Source of the DNA: Perognathus longimembris pacificus
Taxonomy: Eukaryota > Chordata > Mammalia > Rodentia > Heteromyidae
Direction: 5' to 3'
Length of the DNA stretch: 64,000 nucleotides
NCBI RefSeq assembly: GCF_023159225.1
Contig: NC_063163.1
Span: 104,501,885-104,565,884 of the forward strand
The translations under genes were made by a program, and so were the position numbers. Position 1 is the stretch's first letter; every line of letters starts with the position of its first letter. The notes below the pieces were generated by a model. It worked only from the letters and a program-made list of their open reading frames with translations, did no database searches and had not been told where the DNA came from. Shown here in pieces: positions 1 through 11,394 of this stretch.

Positions 1-1540
1 ATGCTAGCCTCCACCCTGCTGCCATAGCCCTGCACAGGAAGGCAGTGTGCACTAGAAAAGGAGCATCAGCAGCAGTGGCCACTGTGTGAAAACCCACAGG
101 TTTCTGACCATTGCCATTTGTGACTGACTACAAGGCCTACTATGTCACACAGGCCTGCACAGGCACAAGCCTATGCCATAAGGAGTCCTGGGTTCAAGGT
201 CTCAGCTGCAACTTTCTCTACCCAAAGAGATGGACACATCAGTAGTAAGACTAGTGAGTACCAGCCCCAGTGATTTTAGGTGCTAACTCATGGTGATCTC
301 ACATACAGCTGCTCAACTCACCCCATCTCAGACCAGAGGGTACTGATTAATCTCTGATTAATTTAAAGAGAATATGTTTTCAAGGACTTTTCATCTTAAA
401 TCTGCATTCACCTACAGCTGCTCATTCAGACAAAAGGACAGCTCAGAGTTTTATTGAAAATGATTAAGAGACACAATGCAACACATGGCCAGTGCCAACA
501 GCACCTAGCTCTACCCATTATAAAAGCACCCTACTCCAAGCAGTCTATACTGAGACCCAGGAACCCAGGGGGCTAATCTCACAGACTCTGGTTTCCCAGC
601 CCCTCCATGGGTTCTGGTAATGGGCCAAGTTCTCCTGTCTGGGCTCCTGCAGAGGCTTCCCCACCCCCACCCACCCGGGACCTTGCGAGCCTGGTTCACC
701 TGAGGCCATCAGGTGCATTAGTCAATGGAAGGTTCACAGCTCTGCCAGTGCATTAGCAAATGGTGTTAGCTCACTTGGGAAAAATGCATCCTTGACTCAC
801 TCTGGCTACAGAAACCATTGACTGTCATCAACTTTCTCTCATTACCTGCCACCGTTACAAATTCTCACTTCCCTGCATATTCACTTAGATGGAGTTCACC
901 TAGGAAACCAGGGAAACAAACAGGGAGGAGGAGGAGGGCAGGACCTGCAGGAGGAGGGAGGACTCATGGCCTTGGTCACGTAGGGAGGTGAGGAACATGT
1001 GAGAGGGCGGTTCTGGTGGCAGCTTCCATGCCAACCAGATGGTTCCCTCCTCCCCAGGCAAGTGAATCAGTCCTGTGTTGGTCACCTGAGAGATGCCTGG
1101 GCAAGTATCAAGAAGCCTCAGGAGATTTATCAAAGAACTAATATTTTTGTAACAAAAAAAGAAAGAAAGAGAAAATAAAAGAAAATTCTTTAATGTGTGA
1201 AAAACCCCTGTATACTAAAACCCTTTAGATACACCACCATGCAGCTCATACCACCATGGCACATTAACCCATGGTGCCATGAGGCACCACTGGCACCAGG
1301 TGCCATGATATCCCTGCCAGGGACATCAAAATAGTCATTGAACATGTGAGGATCCTCCCTATGCAATCCCTTTTCACAGATATGTCTCTATCCTCTACCA
1401 GAAGCAACCCTAAGTACATAGGTCCAAGGTGGAGCTCACCTCTTTCCCCACCAAACCCACTTTGTCCATGCCGTGCCTTCCCACTGCAGTGAAAGGCCCC
1501 CACAAGAGTGTTCAGCTCTTTCTCTCTTCCTTCCCTAAGA
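1..1540. other. BARX2 intron 2, no recognised element
   Basis: This is ordinary intronic sequence with no coding structure. A short A-rich patch lies at 1150-1190. The motif catggtgccatgaggcacca near 1268-1290 and similar ccatggc/ggcacc words at 1235-1310 form a locally repetitive, partly palindromic patch. No SINE or LINE was recognised by eye. Confidence 0.5.
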
Positions 1541-1549
1541 TAAAATCTG

Positions 1550-2030
1550 CCCATTCCATTCTCAAAATAGTTCTCCCATGTATTCTCTCCTCTCTTCCCA
1601 CATTGTCTAGGCCTTTCTATACCCCTGCAACCATCCTGGATTCTCTCCTAACTGGTTTCCCTGCCCATCTCTGGCCTCTCTAATTAATCAGTTGTGGAAC
1701 TACCAAAGCCATGATTCTTCCATGTCAGTTAGGTCATGTCATTTCCAGTTCTTAATGGCCATGGCCTACCTAAACAGCAAAGCCCACATTCCTCAGCCAA
1801 ACATACCAGACCCTTCCCACCTATCCAGATTCATCTCCCACAGTCACAACTGAAGCCATGGTGTCCCAACTACCTGCCATTCCTTCACCATACCTGAGAG
1901 ATATGTTGCTGTATAAGCAATCCCCCTTTGCTGGAACCAAATCCCTTAACTATGGCCTCCTCTGAGAAGCAGTCCTCACCTGCACCTGCCACACACATAG
2001 CAGCATCTTTGGGTTTCTAGGTGCTTGGTG
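1550..2030 (+). mobile_element. L2 LINE 3'-region fragment
   Basis: The word order (ccaaagccatgattcttc, taatggccatggcctacc, ctgccattccttcacc, cctcctctgagaagcag) follows the diverged L2 3' region seen across mammals. It is old and heavily mutated with no reading frame. The remaining 2030-2450 shows nothing recognisable. Confidence 0.5.
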
Positions 2031-2452
2031 TTGGCTCTTTGAGCTGCAGCTTCTGCAGACATTCTTTCCCTGGTGTTTCCTTCAAAACACAGCACCGGAA
2101 GCGCTGGTACCCAAGAAACCCTCAGCAAACAGCCAATAAAGCCTGGCTTATGACATCTGTAGATGCTTTTTAGAAGGTAGTTACAGATTCCTGTTTCGCT
2201 TCCATTTTTGTCCATGGTTACTAAATAGCTTCAGAGAATTATTTGTGTTTCTTTCTCATTTTCTTTGACAGGACTGGAGCCAGGCCTGATGTGAACAAGG
2301 TGGTGAACAAGACAGAAAAAAAAATAGCTAGGAAACCCCTCTAATACGTAGACTCATACATTAACTCAGAATTTCAGACTTGAAAGAATGAGGCAAGATA
2401 CACATTCTTGTATATTTTGCATTTAAGATGAATTTAAAGAGAAGGAGTGGGG

Positions 2453-2612
2453 TGTGCTGGGCACTGGTGGTTCATACCTATAATCCTAGCTTATCCAGAT
2501 CAAATCTACATCTTTAATCCAGATCTCAGGAAGCTAAGATCTGAAGTATCATAGTTCAAAGCCAATGTGGGCAGAAAAGTCGTTGAGATTCTATCTCCAA
2601 AATAACCAGCAA
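2453..2612 (+). mobile_element. Type A SINE, B1-like left part only
   Basis: It begins gcactggtggttcataccta and contains aatcctagc, then an internal near-duplication of (a)atccagatc, then gttcaaagcca and the usual gagattctatctcc. The ID-derived right part is absent. Confidence 0.8.
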
Positions 2613-2711
2613 TGGGGGAGAATGCTGGAAGGAGTGACATGGATCAAGATGAATATGTACCCATAAATTCACGGGTTGAATTAAAACTCCTTTGCACAAC
2701 TACTTAAAGGT
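2612..2711 (+). mobile_element. L1-like 3' end (aaaggtaat family)
   Basis: It shares ggaaggagtgacat, the aattcacgggttgaattaaaa segment and the end caactacttaaaggtaat with copies at 38005-38190 and 63170-63420. It is a short 5'-truncated copy. Confidence 0.6.
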
Positions 2712-2742
2712 AATAGAACAAACAAACAGCCCACTGAAAGTA

Positions 2743-2820
2743 GGGCTAAAGGCATGTCTCATAGGTAGAGTGTCAGCTGGGTAAGCATACAGAACAAGTG
2801 CAAGGCCCTGAGTCCAAACC

Positions 2821-2826
<6 letters not shown>
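2743..2826 (+). mobile_element. ID monomer SINE with CA tail
   Basis: An ID-like body (gggctaaaggcatgtctc ... gcaaggccctgagtccaaac) runs directly into the CA microsatellite, which probably grew from its tail. Confidence 0.7.
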
Positions 2827-2858
<32 letters not shown>

Positions 2859-2871
2859 ACACACACACACA
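2826..2871. repeat. (CA)n microsatellite
   Basis: About 22 CA units with one interruption (cata). It ends 73 bases from BARX2 exon 2, inside intron 2. Confidence 0.97.
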
Positions 2872-2944
2872 GTGGGGTGGTACTGAGGCTCTGTGTCCCA
2901 CACAGAGAGCAAAACTCCCCTTCACCTGCAGAAAGCCTGCTTAC

Positions 2945-3244
2945 CTGTCTGGGGTGGACAAGTACTTCTGCTTCTGGAATTTCTTCTCCAGGCCCATGAG
3001 CTGCAGCTCGGTGAGATGGTACGACTCCGTCGAGGCTTCTTCTGCCGGGGTGTGGGCTGCTCTGTCTCTGACTCACTGCTGGCTAAGGCCTCACCTCCTG
3101 AGGCCTCCACAGAGGCAGCCTCAGTGGCTGGGTGGCGGGATAGCACAGGGGTAATTCCTGCAGTGGTGGGGACCAGGTGGGAGATGACCGTGGGCTGTCG
3201 GGTGATCACCGAGAGAAGAGGATAGGCCCGAAGAGAAGGGGCAC
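2945..3244 (-). CDS. BARX2: BARX2 exon 2, linker and first half of homeodomain, with a one-base deletion
   Basis: The acceptor reads TTTTTGTATTCCAG|GTGCC and the donor ACAG|GTAAGC. In phase with exon 1 the exon encodes residues 63-139 cleanly: SLRAYPLLSVITRQPTVISH, then the Ser/Glu stretch ASSESETEQPTP, then the basic patch RQKKPRRSR that serves as nuclear signal and homeodomain N-terminal arm. At residue 140, homeodomain position 8 and normally Phe, one T is missing: the minus strand reads ACCATCTCACCGAG, near 3014-3016. After the shift the original frame resumes as ELQLMGLEKKFQKQKYLSTPD, which is standard helix 1 to helix 2 sequence. The exon is 300 bp where 301 would keep frame with exon 3. 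Splice sites and codons are otherwise well preserved, so an assembly or read error is more likely than gene decay. Confidence 0.95.
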
Positions 3245-3643
3245 CTGGAATACAAAAACAGGGAAGTAGGCCATCACAAGAGGCAGTGGATAGACAGAGG
3301 CTGGGGACCCAAAGAGGACATTGGCTGAGACCTGTCTGATGACAGAGCCTCACACTCAGGAGTGAGAGATGGAGGAGGCGGAATGAAGAAAAGGCAACTG
3401 GAGACCATCAAGGGCAGACAGGCTATATGAGATTGCTCCGTTTAGGGTATGAGATTACCATGTACCCCTTAGCTAAAAAGACAAAAGTGCCCCACAAGTC
3501 CTTTTGTTTTAAGCCAATCTATTCCCAATCACCCAAGAAGGCTAAGCAAGTGAAAAGAAGTCCTCAGAAGATATTAAAAACATGTATGTCTGAATTGCAA
3601 AGTAGATTGGTAGCAATCAAACCTCTGAGAACAACCTGTGTGG
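3245..3643 (-). other. BARX2 intron 1, acceptor end
   Basis: Directly upstream of exon 2 is the short tract CTGTTTTTGTATTCCAG. The rest of this stretch shows no repeat. Confidence 0.7.
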
Positions 3644-3666
3644 GGTGTGTGTGTGTGTGTGTGTGT

Positions 3667-3700
<34 letters not shown>
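3644..3700. repeat. (GT)n microsatellite
   Basis: GT run with one GGTG interruption. It corresponds to the tail of the minus-strand SINE that follows. Confidence 0.97.
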
Positions 3701-3702
<2 letters not shown>

Positions 3703-3912
3703 CTAGTACTGGGGGTATGCTTGAACTTGAGGCTTAGTAGCTGTCTTTTCTCTTTCAATGATGGTGCTCTACCACTTGAGTCACACCTCCACTTCCAGCT
3801 TTTTGTTCATTAATTGGAGATTTTTTAAAAAGCCTCTCTATTTGAACTGGGATCCTCAGACCTCAGCCTCCTGAATGGTGAGGATTACAGCAGTGAGTTA
3901 TCAGAGCTCAGC
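3701..3912 (-). mobile_element. Type A composite SINE
   Basis: The reverse complement shows both halves: ID-derived part (ctctaccacttgagtcacac on the plus strand) and B1-like part (cctcagcctcctgaatgg). Confidence 0.85.
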
Positions 3913-4909
3913 AATTGGATGCAAGATGTCTTGCTCATGACCTACATACATCATTTTATCCTTCTGGGCCTCCAGTTGGTCATCCAGACATTAAAAGTAA
4001 CTAAGTTCAAAGAACCCCTCAAAGTCCTTAATAAACAGATGTCACAAAAGGATCTCTCAGTCCACTATTTGGAAATAGAGAAGTTTCAGGGATGCCTTGT
4101 AGGCTTAAGTATAGGGTAAGGCAAGCAAGTGCCAACCAACACCACAGTGCTGTGCTAAAACCCACTTATGTCAAAGGAACCCGCAGGAGCTGCTTGTGAA
4201 CCAGCTCTCCTCTCTGGCTTGGCATTGTTCGTCTTACTCATGTTTTGGATGCCAGGCCAAGTCATTAAAAGAGCTAAGTTTTCTTGTTCTTTGAGTGTAC
4301 TCCTAGCAAGGCTGAGCAGAAACCACAGAGCTGTTAAATAACAATAAATTACCAAGTGCTACAACTTCCATGAACTCTCCAGCCAACTCTAAATACTCAA
4401 AGTTTTATGCTGCAGATTCTTTTTTAAGAGAATTTGAATAAAAGAAAGAAAATAATCTGGGAACAGTGTTTTTACAGCAAGAAAATGTGGTTACTAGTTT
4501 CATGGTTTAGAACTCCCTGCACAGATTACAAGGGAACACTATGGGAGGAAGAAAATCTGCCTTTTCTTTTCATAAGGACTACCCTTCTTTATCGTGTTAC
4601 TCTTTTATCTAGAAATGTAGGAGCTAACCATAATGACTACCTGTAAATCCAGCTTTTCATCGCTTTTTTTGGAGTGTGTTCCAATAAAACTTTATTAACG
4701 AAAACAACTTAGGGCCAGATTTGATTCATGTTAGCACTTTAACAAGTTACCTAGCATGGAATATTATATGTAAAGTGTGTTGATATCTAGAGAAGTAGCA
4801 AAATTACCCAAATAAACAGACAAAAAGGATCCCCGAATATCCCAAAGCTGGTTCTTCTGTGTGATTTTGTCAAACATATGAGTTGTACTTGTCATTTTAA
4901 AAAAGGAAG
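3913..4909. other. Intron 1 sequence, no recognised element
   Basis: Moderately AT-rich, no repeat recognised and no exon-like structure. Confidence 0.5.
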
Positions 4910-4988
4910 ACCGGTTTGGGTGGAATTCAGGACATTGCACTTGCTTGGCTGGTGCTCTGCCACTTAAGCCATGCCACCAGCTTTGTTT
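4910..4988 (-). mobile_element. ID monomer SINE
   Basis: The plus strand reads cacttgcttggctggtgctc, the complement of the ID body, directly beside a second minus-strand SINE. Confidence 0.65.
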
Positions 4989-5004
4989 AGCTGCCTTTCT
5001 TTTT

Positions 5005-5205
5005 TGTGTGTGTGTGCTGGTCCTGGGGCTTGACCTCAGGGTCTGGGCACTGTCTCTGAGCTCTACCATGGCTCCACTCCTGGTTTTCTGATGGTTAATT
5101 GGGGCTAAGATTCTCATGGACTTTCATTTCTGAGCTAGCTTTGAATCATAACTCTCCCACTTTCCACCTCCCAAACAAGACTACTGGCCCCACCAGTTTT
5201 CTTAA
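5005..5205 (-). mobile_element. Type A composite SINE
   Basis: A short GT tail is followed by ggtcctggggcttgacctc and ctgatggttaattggggc, then a degenerated B1-like end. Positions 5206-5380 show no element. Confidence 0.8.
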
Positions 5206-5380
5206 AAAAGCATCCCCCCCAAGCCTTGATAAATATTACACTGACTTTATTGATTCATTTAGGGAACAATAACTCCTTTAATGATTCTACCATTTGATAA
5301 ATAGAAGAACCAATCAAGGATTATTTTTTAAATGTCTGCTGATTATTTATACCATTTTGGTTCCATACATATTCAACCTG

Positions 5381-5706
5381 GCCAGGCAGGAGTTTGTGCC
5401 TGTAATACCAGTTACTCAGGAGACAGAGGTACGGAGGACTGAAGTTTGAGGCCAGCTTCGGTGGGGGGTTAACAAGATGTCATCTTGATAAAGTATGCTG
5501 GGCATGTGGTGATGTGCATCTGTAATTTCAGCTACACAAAAGTAGGATAGGTAGGATAGGTAGGATAATCTCTGTCCCAGATCAGCCCAGATTGAAGGGT
5601 AATACCCTATCTGAAAAAAACTAAAGTGAAAAGGGGCTGGCAGTATGGCTCAAAGTGTAGAATGCCTGTTTAGCAAGCATGGTACCAACAGTTCAAACTG
5701 CAATAC
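5381..5706 (+). mobile_element. Composite SINE with two B1-like units and an ID unit
   Basis: The first B1-like unit starts gccaggcaggagtttgtgcc, a second starts gctgggcatgtggtgatgtg near 5500, and an ID unit (ggggctggcagtatggctca) starts near 5634. A three-copy tandem of gtaggatag lies at 5543-5568 inside the second unit. Its tail is the GGAA array that follows. Confidence 0.75.
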
Positions 5707-5913
5707 AAGGAAGGAAGGAAGGAAGGAAGGAAGGAAGGAAGGAAGGAAGGAAGGAAGGGAGGGAGGGAGGGAGGGAGGGAGGGAGGGAGGGAGGGAGGGG
5801 AGGGAGGGAGGGAGGGAGGGAGGGAGGGAGGGAGGGAGGGAGGGAGGGAGGGAGGGGAAGGAAGAAAGGAAGGAAGGAGAGAAAGAGAGACGAAAAAAGA
5901 GAGAGAAAGAGAA
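5707..5913. repeat. (GGAA)n/(GGGA)n array
   Basis: A pure purine strand for about 200 bases: GGAA units first, then GGGA units, then degenerate GA. It is a mirror-repeat type sequence able to form triplex DNA, and GGAA units are the core of ETS-factor sites. Confidence 0.97.
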
Positions 5914-6146
5914 AGCCAGGTGTCAGTGGCTTGCGACTATAATCCTAGCTACTCAGGAGGGTGAGATCTGAAGATTGAGGTTCAAAGGCAGCCAGGGCAG
6001 GAAAGTTCGTGAGATTCTTACCACCAATTAACCACCAGAAAACTGGAAGTGGCACTGTGGCTCAAAGTGATAGAGTGCTAGCCTTGAGCTGAAAAGCTCG
6101 GGGACAGAACCCAGGCCCTGAGTTCAAGCTCCAAAACAGACACAAA
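5914..6146 (+). mobile_element. Type A composite SINE
   Basis: Near full length: gccaggtgtcagtggcttgc, aatcctagctactcaggagg, gtggcactgtggctcaaag, ggccctgagttcaagctcc. The tail is a GAAA/GGAA array. Confidence 0.9.
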
Positions 6147-6301
6147 GAAGGAAAGAAAGAAAAGAAAGGAAAGGAGGGAGGGAGGAAGGAAGGAAGAGAG
6201 GAAGGAAGGAAGGAAGGAAGGAAGGAAGGAAGGAAGGAAGGAAGGAAGGAAGGAAGGAAGGAAAGACGGAAGGAGAGAGAGAGGAGGGGGAAGGGGAAAA
6301 G
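6147..6301. repeat. (GAAA)n/(GGAA)n array
   Basis: Purine-only array continuous with the SINE tail. It is the second of three such arrays within 2.2 kb. Confidence 0.95.
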
Positions 6302-7374
6302 ATTAAACCTCATGAAAACATCCTTTAAATGAAAAATAAACATCACTTCTAATGAATGTTAGTGATAGAAGACAACATCTGAATCAGTGAAGTCCATAGT
6401 TTCAAGAATTAATTCCTTCACCCAATGTTCTCATGCAAACTCCCTGACAACAGCACCCTCCCCTCATCTACTTGCTCAGTACCCCCTGTGTGATGCTGAG
6501 AAACGCTTCTTGGGATTGGTGCTCGGGAGGAGCACTCTTGTAAAGAAACCCAACTACAGCAAAACACTGTCTTGGCTCCTTGGCATTCAATGTCTTTCTA
6601 GGTCTGGAAGGAAGAGCCTGGCTGCAATAGGTCTGTGGCTGAGATTCAGTGGCAAAGCACTGAATCTCCTGGGGGAGACAGAAACCCAGGGGACAGAAAC
6701 GTGAGATGAAATATACTTCAGCCAGCTGTTTGCTGTCTTTTCGGGTTTTAATATATGACCTGACTTTCCACCAAATAGCTTTGACCCTGAGCTTTTAATT
6801 TCACAGAGCAGTTACCTGTTAAGATTTCATGATTCCCTCCAAGGTGTTCTGAGATAGTCCAGCCATATTTCGAGTTCCACCTAGCATTCAAATTTAATTC
6901 TGAAGACTAGGGCAAAATTACGTGTTAATGTCTAATTCCTGAGAATCCACACCATGTGCAAACGTGTCGTGCAGAGAGCTGCCTGTTACTCTGGACCATT
7001 TACATCTCCCTGTGAAACTCAAACACGTTTTTTGCTACTGAGAGGGAGTGATGACTGTCATAAGCCAGAGACATTGCTTAAACAAACACATTTCTAGTTG
7101 ACAAAAGGCATGTCAACATGACCACACTGAAGGCATTTTCTAAGAAGTGTTTTTCTTCAACCTTACTCAATGTTTGGTTATCGGATGAGTATTATAACTT
7201 CATGTTCATGTATGATGTACCTAGAAATACTTCCTTGCCCAGTGTTTGGCCTTTTTGAGAATCCTTTGAGATTTCAAACCTGATTATATTAGAGGGTGCT
7301 GAGGCTCACAAAGGGAGTTTGGGAGATGTGGAACATTCAGTAGGCTGAACAGCGCCTAGGCTCTGCATCCATAG

Positions 7375-7377
<3 letters not shown>
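6302..7377. other. Intron 1 unique block, candidate conserved element
   Basis: No repeat was recognised. 6710-7100 is balanced in composition, with undegraded-looking words such as aatttaattctgaag and gcaaaattacgtgttaatg. It could be conserved non-coding sequence, which only alignment can show. Confidence 0.35.

Positions 7378-7421
<44 letters not shown>
7378..7421. repeat. (GT)n microsatellite
   Basis: About 22 uninterrupted GT units, the tail of the following minus-strand SINE. Confidence 0.97.
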
Positions 7422-7423
<2 letters not shown>

Positions 7424-7643
7424 CAGTACAGGGGCCTGAACTCAGGCCTCACACTCTTACTTGACTTTTCACTCAATGCCAGTGCTCTACCACCTGAGTC
7501 ACATCTCACTTCCAGGTTTTTCGTGGTTAATTGAAGATAAGAGTCTCAGAGATTTGTCTTGCCAAGTTGGTTTTGAATCTCAATCGTCAGCCCTCAGCTT
7601 CCTAAGCAGCTAGGATTACAGGCATGAGATACTGACTCCTGGC
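7422..7643 (-). mobile_element. Type A composite SINE
   Basis: The plus strand shows gtgctctaccacctgagtca, gtggttaattgaagataag and gcagctaggattacaggcat. Confidence 0.9.
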
Positions 7644-7674
7644 TGCATCCATGAATTTAACCAACCTCTGATTG

Positions 7675-7706
7675 AAGAAGAAGAAAAGAAAGAAAGACAG
7701 AAAGAC

Positions 7707-7752
<46 letters not shown>

Positions 7753-7838
7753 GAAGGAAGGAAGGAAGGAAGGAAGGAAGGAAGGAAGGAAGGAAGGAAG
7801 GAAGGAAGGAAGGAAGGAAGGAAGGAAGGAAGGAAGGA
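7675..7838. repeat. (GAAA)n then (GGAA)n array
   Basis: A sharp switch from GAAA to GGAA near 7751. It is the tail of the minus-strand SINE to its right, read as CCTT on that strand. Confidence 0.97.
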
Positions 7839-8182
7839 ACTGGCAGTGCTGAGGTTTTGAACTTGGAGCCTTATACTTGCTAGGTAGGTAACCTCAATGC
7901 TAAACCATACCTCTTAGCTAAGCCATTCCTCTAGGTTTCTTATGACTTGTTATTTTTTAAATATGGTATTGACTTCTGCCGGGGTGTGCACCTGGATCTC
8001 CATCCAAATATATTAGGCTTCTCATGCAGGTAAGACAGTAGGTGTGCACCACCACACCCCAGCTCTCCCTCAAAAAGAGGTCTCATGAGCTTCCCTACCA
8101 GGATTAGCCTCAAAGTAAGACCTTTCAGTCTTAGCCTCTCAAGCAGCTAGGATAACAGGCATGAGCTACTGGCACTCAGCTG
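7839..8182 (-). mobile_element. Composite SINE, ID unit plus two B1-like units
   Basis: On the minus strand two B1-like units (right ends near 8181 and 8062) are followed by an ID unit near 7915-7840. It has the same three-unit design as the copy at 5381-5706. Confidence 0.75.
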
Positions 8183-9370
8183 GAATTGAAAACATTTTTA
8201 GAAAACATATGATGGAGGGGTGAATTTCTTCCAAATGTGCTGTGTGGGAATGGCAACACTGTTAACGAAACTCCCCCCCATAATATAAATGTAGGCTCAT
8301 TCCAAATTCCATTTTAAAAATGAGTTTGCCGTATCCATGTGTACTGTTTGCCATTATTATCTCAATAATGAAGTATGACAACTATTTACATGGAATTTTC
8401 CCCGTGCTCGGTATTGTAAGTCATCTAGAGGTGATTAAAAGTATTCACAGGATCTCTTTGGGTTCTGTGTAAATACTGAATCACTTCATGTGAGCAACTT
8501 GAGCCTCCTTGAACATCGGTATGTACATGAGGAGGGGATTCTGGAACTAATCCCTGCGGATACTGAAGGTGACATATTTCCAGGTCGTGAATGTGTGGAA
8601 GCTGAAGCATGTGGACGTACGTGATCCAGACACAGCCTCTCCCAGGGCTGTGGGCCCCAGCGCCCAGCACATCTCAAGCCCTGCTTCACGGCGTAAACTT
8701 TTCTTCCTCCAGCCCTCCAGCCTTCCTCCAGCAAAATCCTCAAACAACATAGCAACTCCCTGCTTTCCCCATAGCTTCTGTTCCACATCTCCAAACCTCA
8801 AATGGACACAAACACAGGCCAAAGGTCTGAGCGGATGAGAACCTCTGAGCTGCCTGCCTGATGCATTTATGCTTCAGAAATGCGTGGCCTACGTGAGAGC
8901 TTCAGAGGGCCATGCAACATGCACAGACTCAGATACAGGCGCATCGATGGCAGCCTGAAAGATGCAGGAAAAAGACTGCATAGCAATAGCTGAGATCCCT
9001 GGGGGAAAAATTAATCATTCATACCAAATAATTCATGTAGACTCCCATCCTACCAACTGGATGGTAGATTTGGGTACCAGAGAGAAAAGAGTCTCTACCT
9101 CTGACCCTTTAAGTCAAATTGGTACCAGATCTCCAGTAGAGCTGCTCCTGAATCATCCACGTAGCTCCCTGTCCTTTGTGAGCTGTTCAGATACAAAGCA
9201 ACAGCGCCATCACCCTCTTCCCCTCTTCCCATTAGGCCTTATAGCCTTGTGCTGAGACAGACAGCAATCTGAGCAGCAAAAAAGGAGCTAAAGCAAAGGC
9301 TATGCTAGCCACACATCCTCCGATGACTGCTGAGGCACAACAATCAGTTGCTTCAGTTTGGCAGAACCAA
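8183..9370. other. Intron 1 unique block
   Basis: No repeat was recognised. 8560-8830 is comparatively GC-rich with open frames on both strands, but has no ATG-to-stop structure resembling a known protein and no paired splice sites. Confidence 0.45.
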
Positions 9371-9445
9371 AGCTGGAGATGTAGCTCCGGTACAGCGCCT
9401 GCCTGGCATGCACAAAGCCTTTGGTTCCATCCCCAGCACCAACCA
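9371..9445 (+). mobile_element. ID monomer SINE
   Basis: agctggagatgtagctccgg followed by cctggcatgcacaaagcc and ccatccccagcacc, a diverged ID body without a clear A tail. Confidence 0.75.
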
Positions 9446-10023
9446 CAAAGGGCTCACAGAACAGCTCAAAGTCCCAAGGCACAGCCCTTGTAAAACTTAG
9501 TAACAGGCATAGAATAGATTTGTAAGGAGAACACCAGATTAAACCAAGTCAGTTTCTAAAAACTGCCAGGAAAACACCTATGGGGTGGTTAAAATTACTT
9601 TGTCCTATTTTATGCTGGGAGTGAGCTGAGGGGTGGTTGAACCTAAACAGTGACCAACTGTATGCATGGGAAAATAGGGACCACAGGAGGGAGGGGAGGA
9701 GTGGGACCAGGAATGGGGAAAAGAAGGAAAAAGGGAAGGGAAGAGTGAAGGGGGAGAGGAAAGGAAGAGAGGAAGACTAAAGATAAAGAAGCTCTGAATG
9801 GCTTTTAACTTTGTAATACACTCAAGTTTCCCACCAGAAAGACTGAATGAAATAGGCACACACTTATGACTTTTTGTGAATCAAAAATAAGTGGAGCATG
9901 TTGAGAGAGCATGTGGAGAGGCCATCTCAAAGGCTAACAAAATGTGTTAGCCACGAACTGCCTCATTAAGAGGGAGCATCAGAATTTGATGAATTACATG
10001 TAAATAAATTTTAAATGTAGAAT
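9446..10023. other. Intron 1 with purine-rich patch
   Basis: 9684-9775 is an irregular GGGA/GGAA purine tract. The rest shows no element. Confidence 0.5.
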
Positions 10024-10283
10024 AGTGCCAGGCACCTATGGCTCACACCTGTTATCCTAGCTACCCAGGAGGCTAAGATCTGAGGATCTAGGTTCAAAGC
10101 CAGCTTGGGTAAAAAAGTCCATGAGACTCTTTGCTCCAATTAATCATTAAAAGGCCAGAAGTGGAATTGTGGCTCAAGTGGTAGAACGCCAGCTTTGAGC
10201 AATAGTTAAAGAACAGTAGTGCCCAGGCCCTGAGTTCTACCCTTACTAATGGCACCTCCCCTATAAAAAAGAATGCAATAAGT
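10024..10283 (+). mobile_element. Type A composite SINE
   Basis: Both halves are present: ggctcacacctgttatccta, then ggctcaagtggtagaacgcc and ggccctgagttctaccc. Confidence 0.9.
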
Positions 10284-11394
10284 TTTATTCCAAAATCCAT
10301 AGGATAGCTTCATGATGTGGACTCTGACATAACTACCTACTTACAGGAAACAAAAAGTAAGCTAAGATGATTCACCAAGGTTCAAAAACAAAGGGCACAG
10401 AGATAAAGCCGGGAATGACCCTTGAGGAACTGTGGAAAAATGAAGGTTTGAGAAGTAAGCACAGGGTTTTCAGCAACCCTGGCAGGCTGATTGCATCACC
10501 TTTTGGGGTTTGTTATTTTGTAGAGACAAGCTTAGTCTCATCACACTCGATCTGCCATGTCATCAGATTTGGAGATGCCCACAAAGACACGGAGCTACAC
10601 TAGGAGCTATGAATCATGAAGCTGGCCAGGCCAACTGATTTCTAGGCCTTCCTATGCTATCTGCTGGTCATCATCCTCTACGAGCTTCTGCCAGCTCTCG
10701 GCTTCTCAGCTGGCCAAGAACATACTGGAAATGCTCTGGTCTTTTCTCCTCTGTCCCCACCCAGCCATTCTACTGTCTATGCACACCTGTTTTCTTGCAC
10801 ACCTCCCAGGCCCTCGCTCATGGAAAGCTGCCCACGGCAGCTGTTGTTTATTACAAAGACAGAATTAATTACTCCTACCTTGATGTACCCACATTTTTTG
10901 CTTGTGTCCTTATTCACCCTTTCTTAATGCAAACCTTGAATTGCCAGTTCATTTGTTTTACCCATCTGCGTCTCATCAAATCACAAACTTCTTCAGCACA
11001 AGACTCAAATCAGAGTCTGGCTTCGTAGCGTTTGGACCCATTGGATATCTAAGTTCTAGGGACTGACACAAAGTAGTGCTCCCAAAGGGTCTGAGAGGGT
11101 TTTGTTACCCACGCACATTGAGGGACTACAAGAGGAGGAGACTCCCAAGAAGAAAGACTTATCAACCTCAGAGGAGAGGTGCTGGGAGTACACCTTCATC
11201 AACGTGGCTGGACAAGGAAAGCAGCCCAATAGAAGAGACAGATGTTATAGTCTCGTCCAAGCAGGATTGCAAGGCAAAGCCTGCAGATTCAGTGAGAACA
11301 GCCCAAACAAACTTCAAAAATGGAAAACTTTCAAAGAGGTTATGAGCAAATCTTCTGAATATTCTCATTATCTTTAGGTAGTTGTACAAAGGAG
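10284..11394. other. Intron 1, largely unique
   Basis: 10640-11040 has a loose resemblance to an L2 3' region (cacaaacttcttcagcaca) but is too diverged to call. The open frames at 11076-11377 are short and do not resemble known protein. Confidence 0.35.

Noticed and set aside
1..2944. Search for BARX2 exon 3 (second half of the homeodomain)
   Set aside because: No sequence encoding LTQLQVKTWYQNRR or a close variant was found on the minus strand, so the exon is outside the window.
5543..5568. Three tandem copies of gtaggatag, considered as an array seed or CRISPR-like repeat
   Set aside because: The units are contiguous without spacers and lie within a SINE. It is a minor slippage product.
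5645..5971. Gly/Arg/Lys-repeat open frames
   Set aside because: Pure products of GGAA/GGGA arrays within SINE tails.
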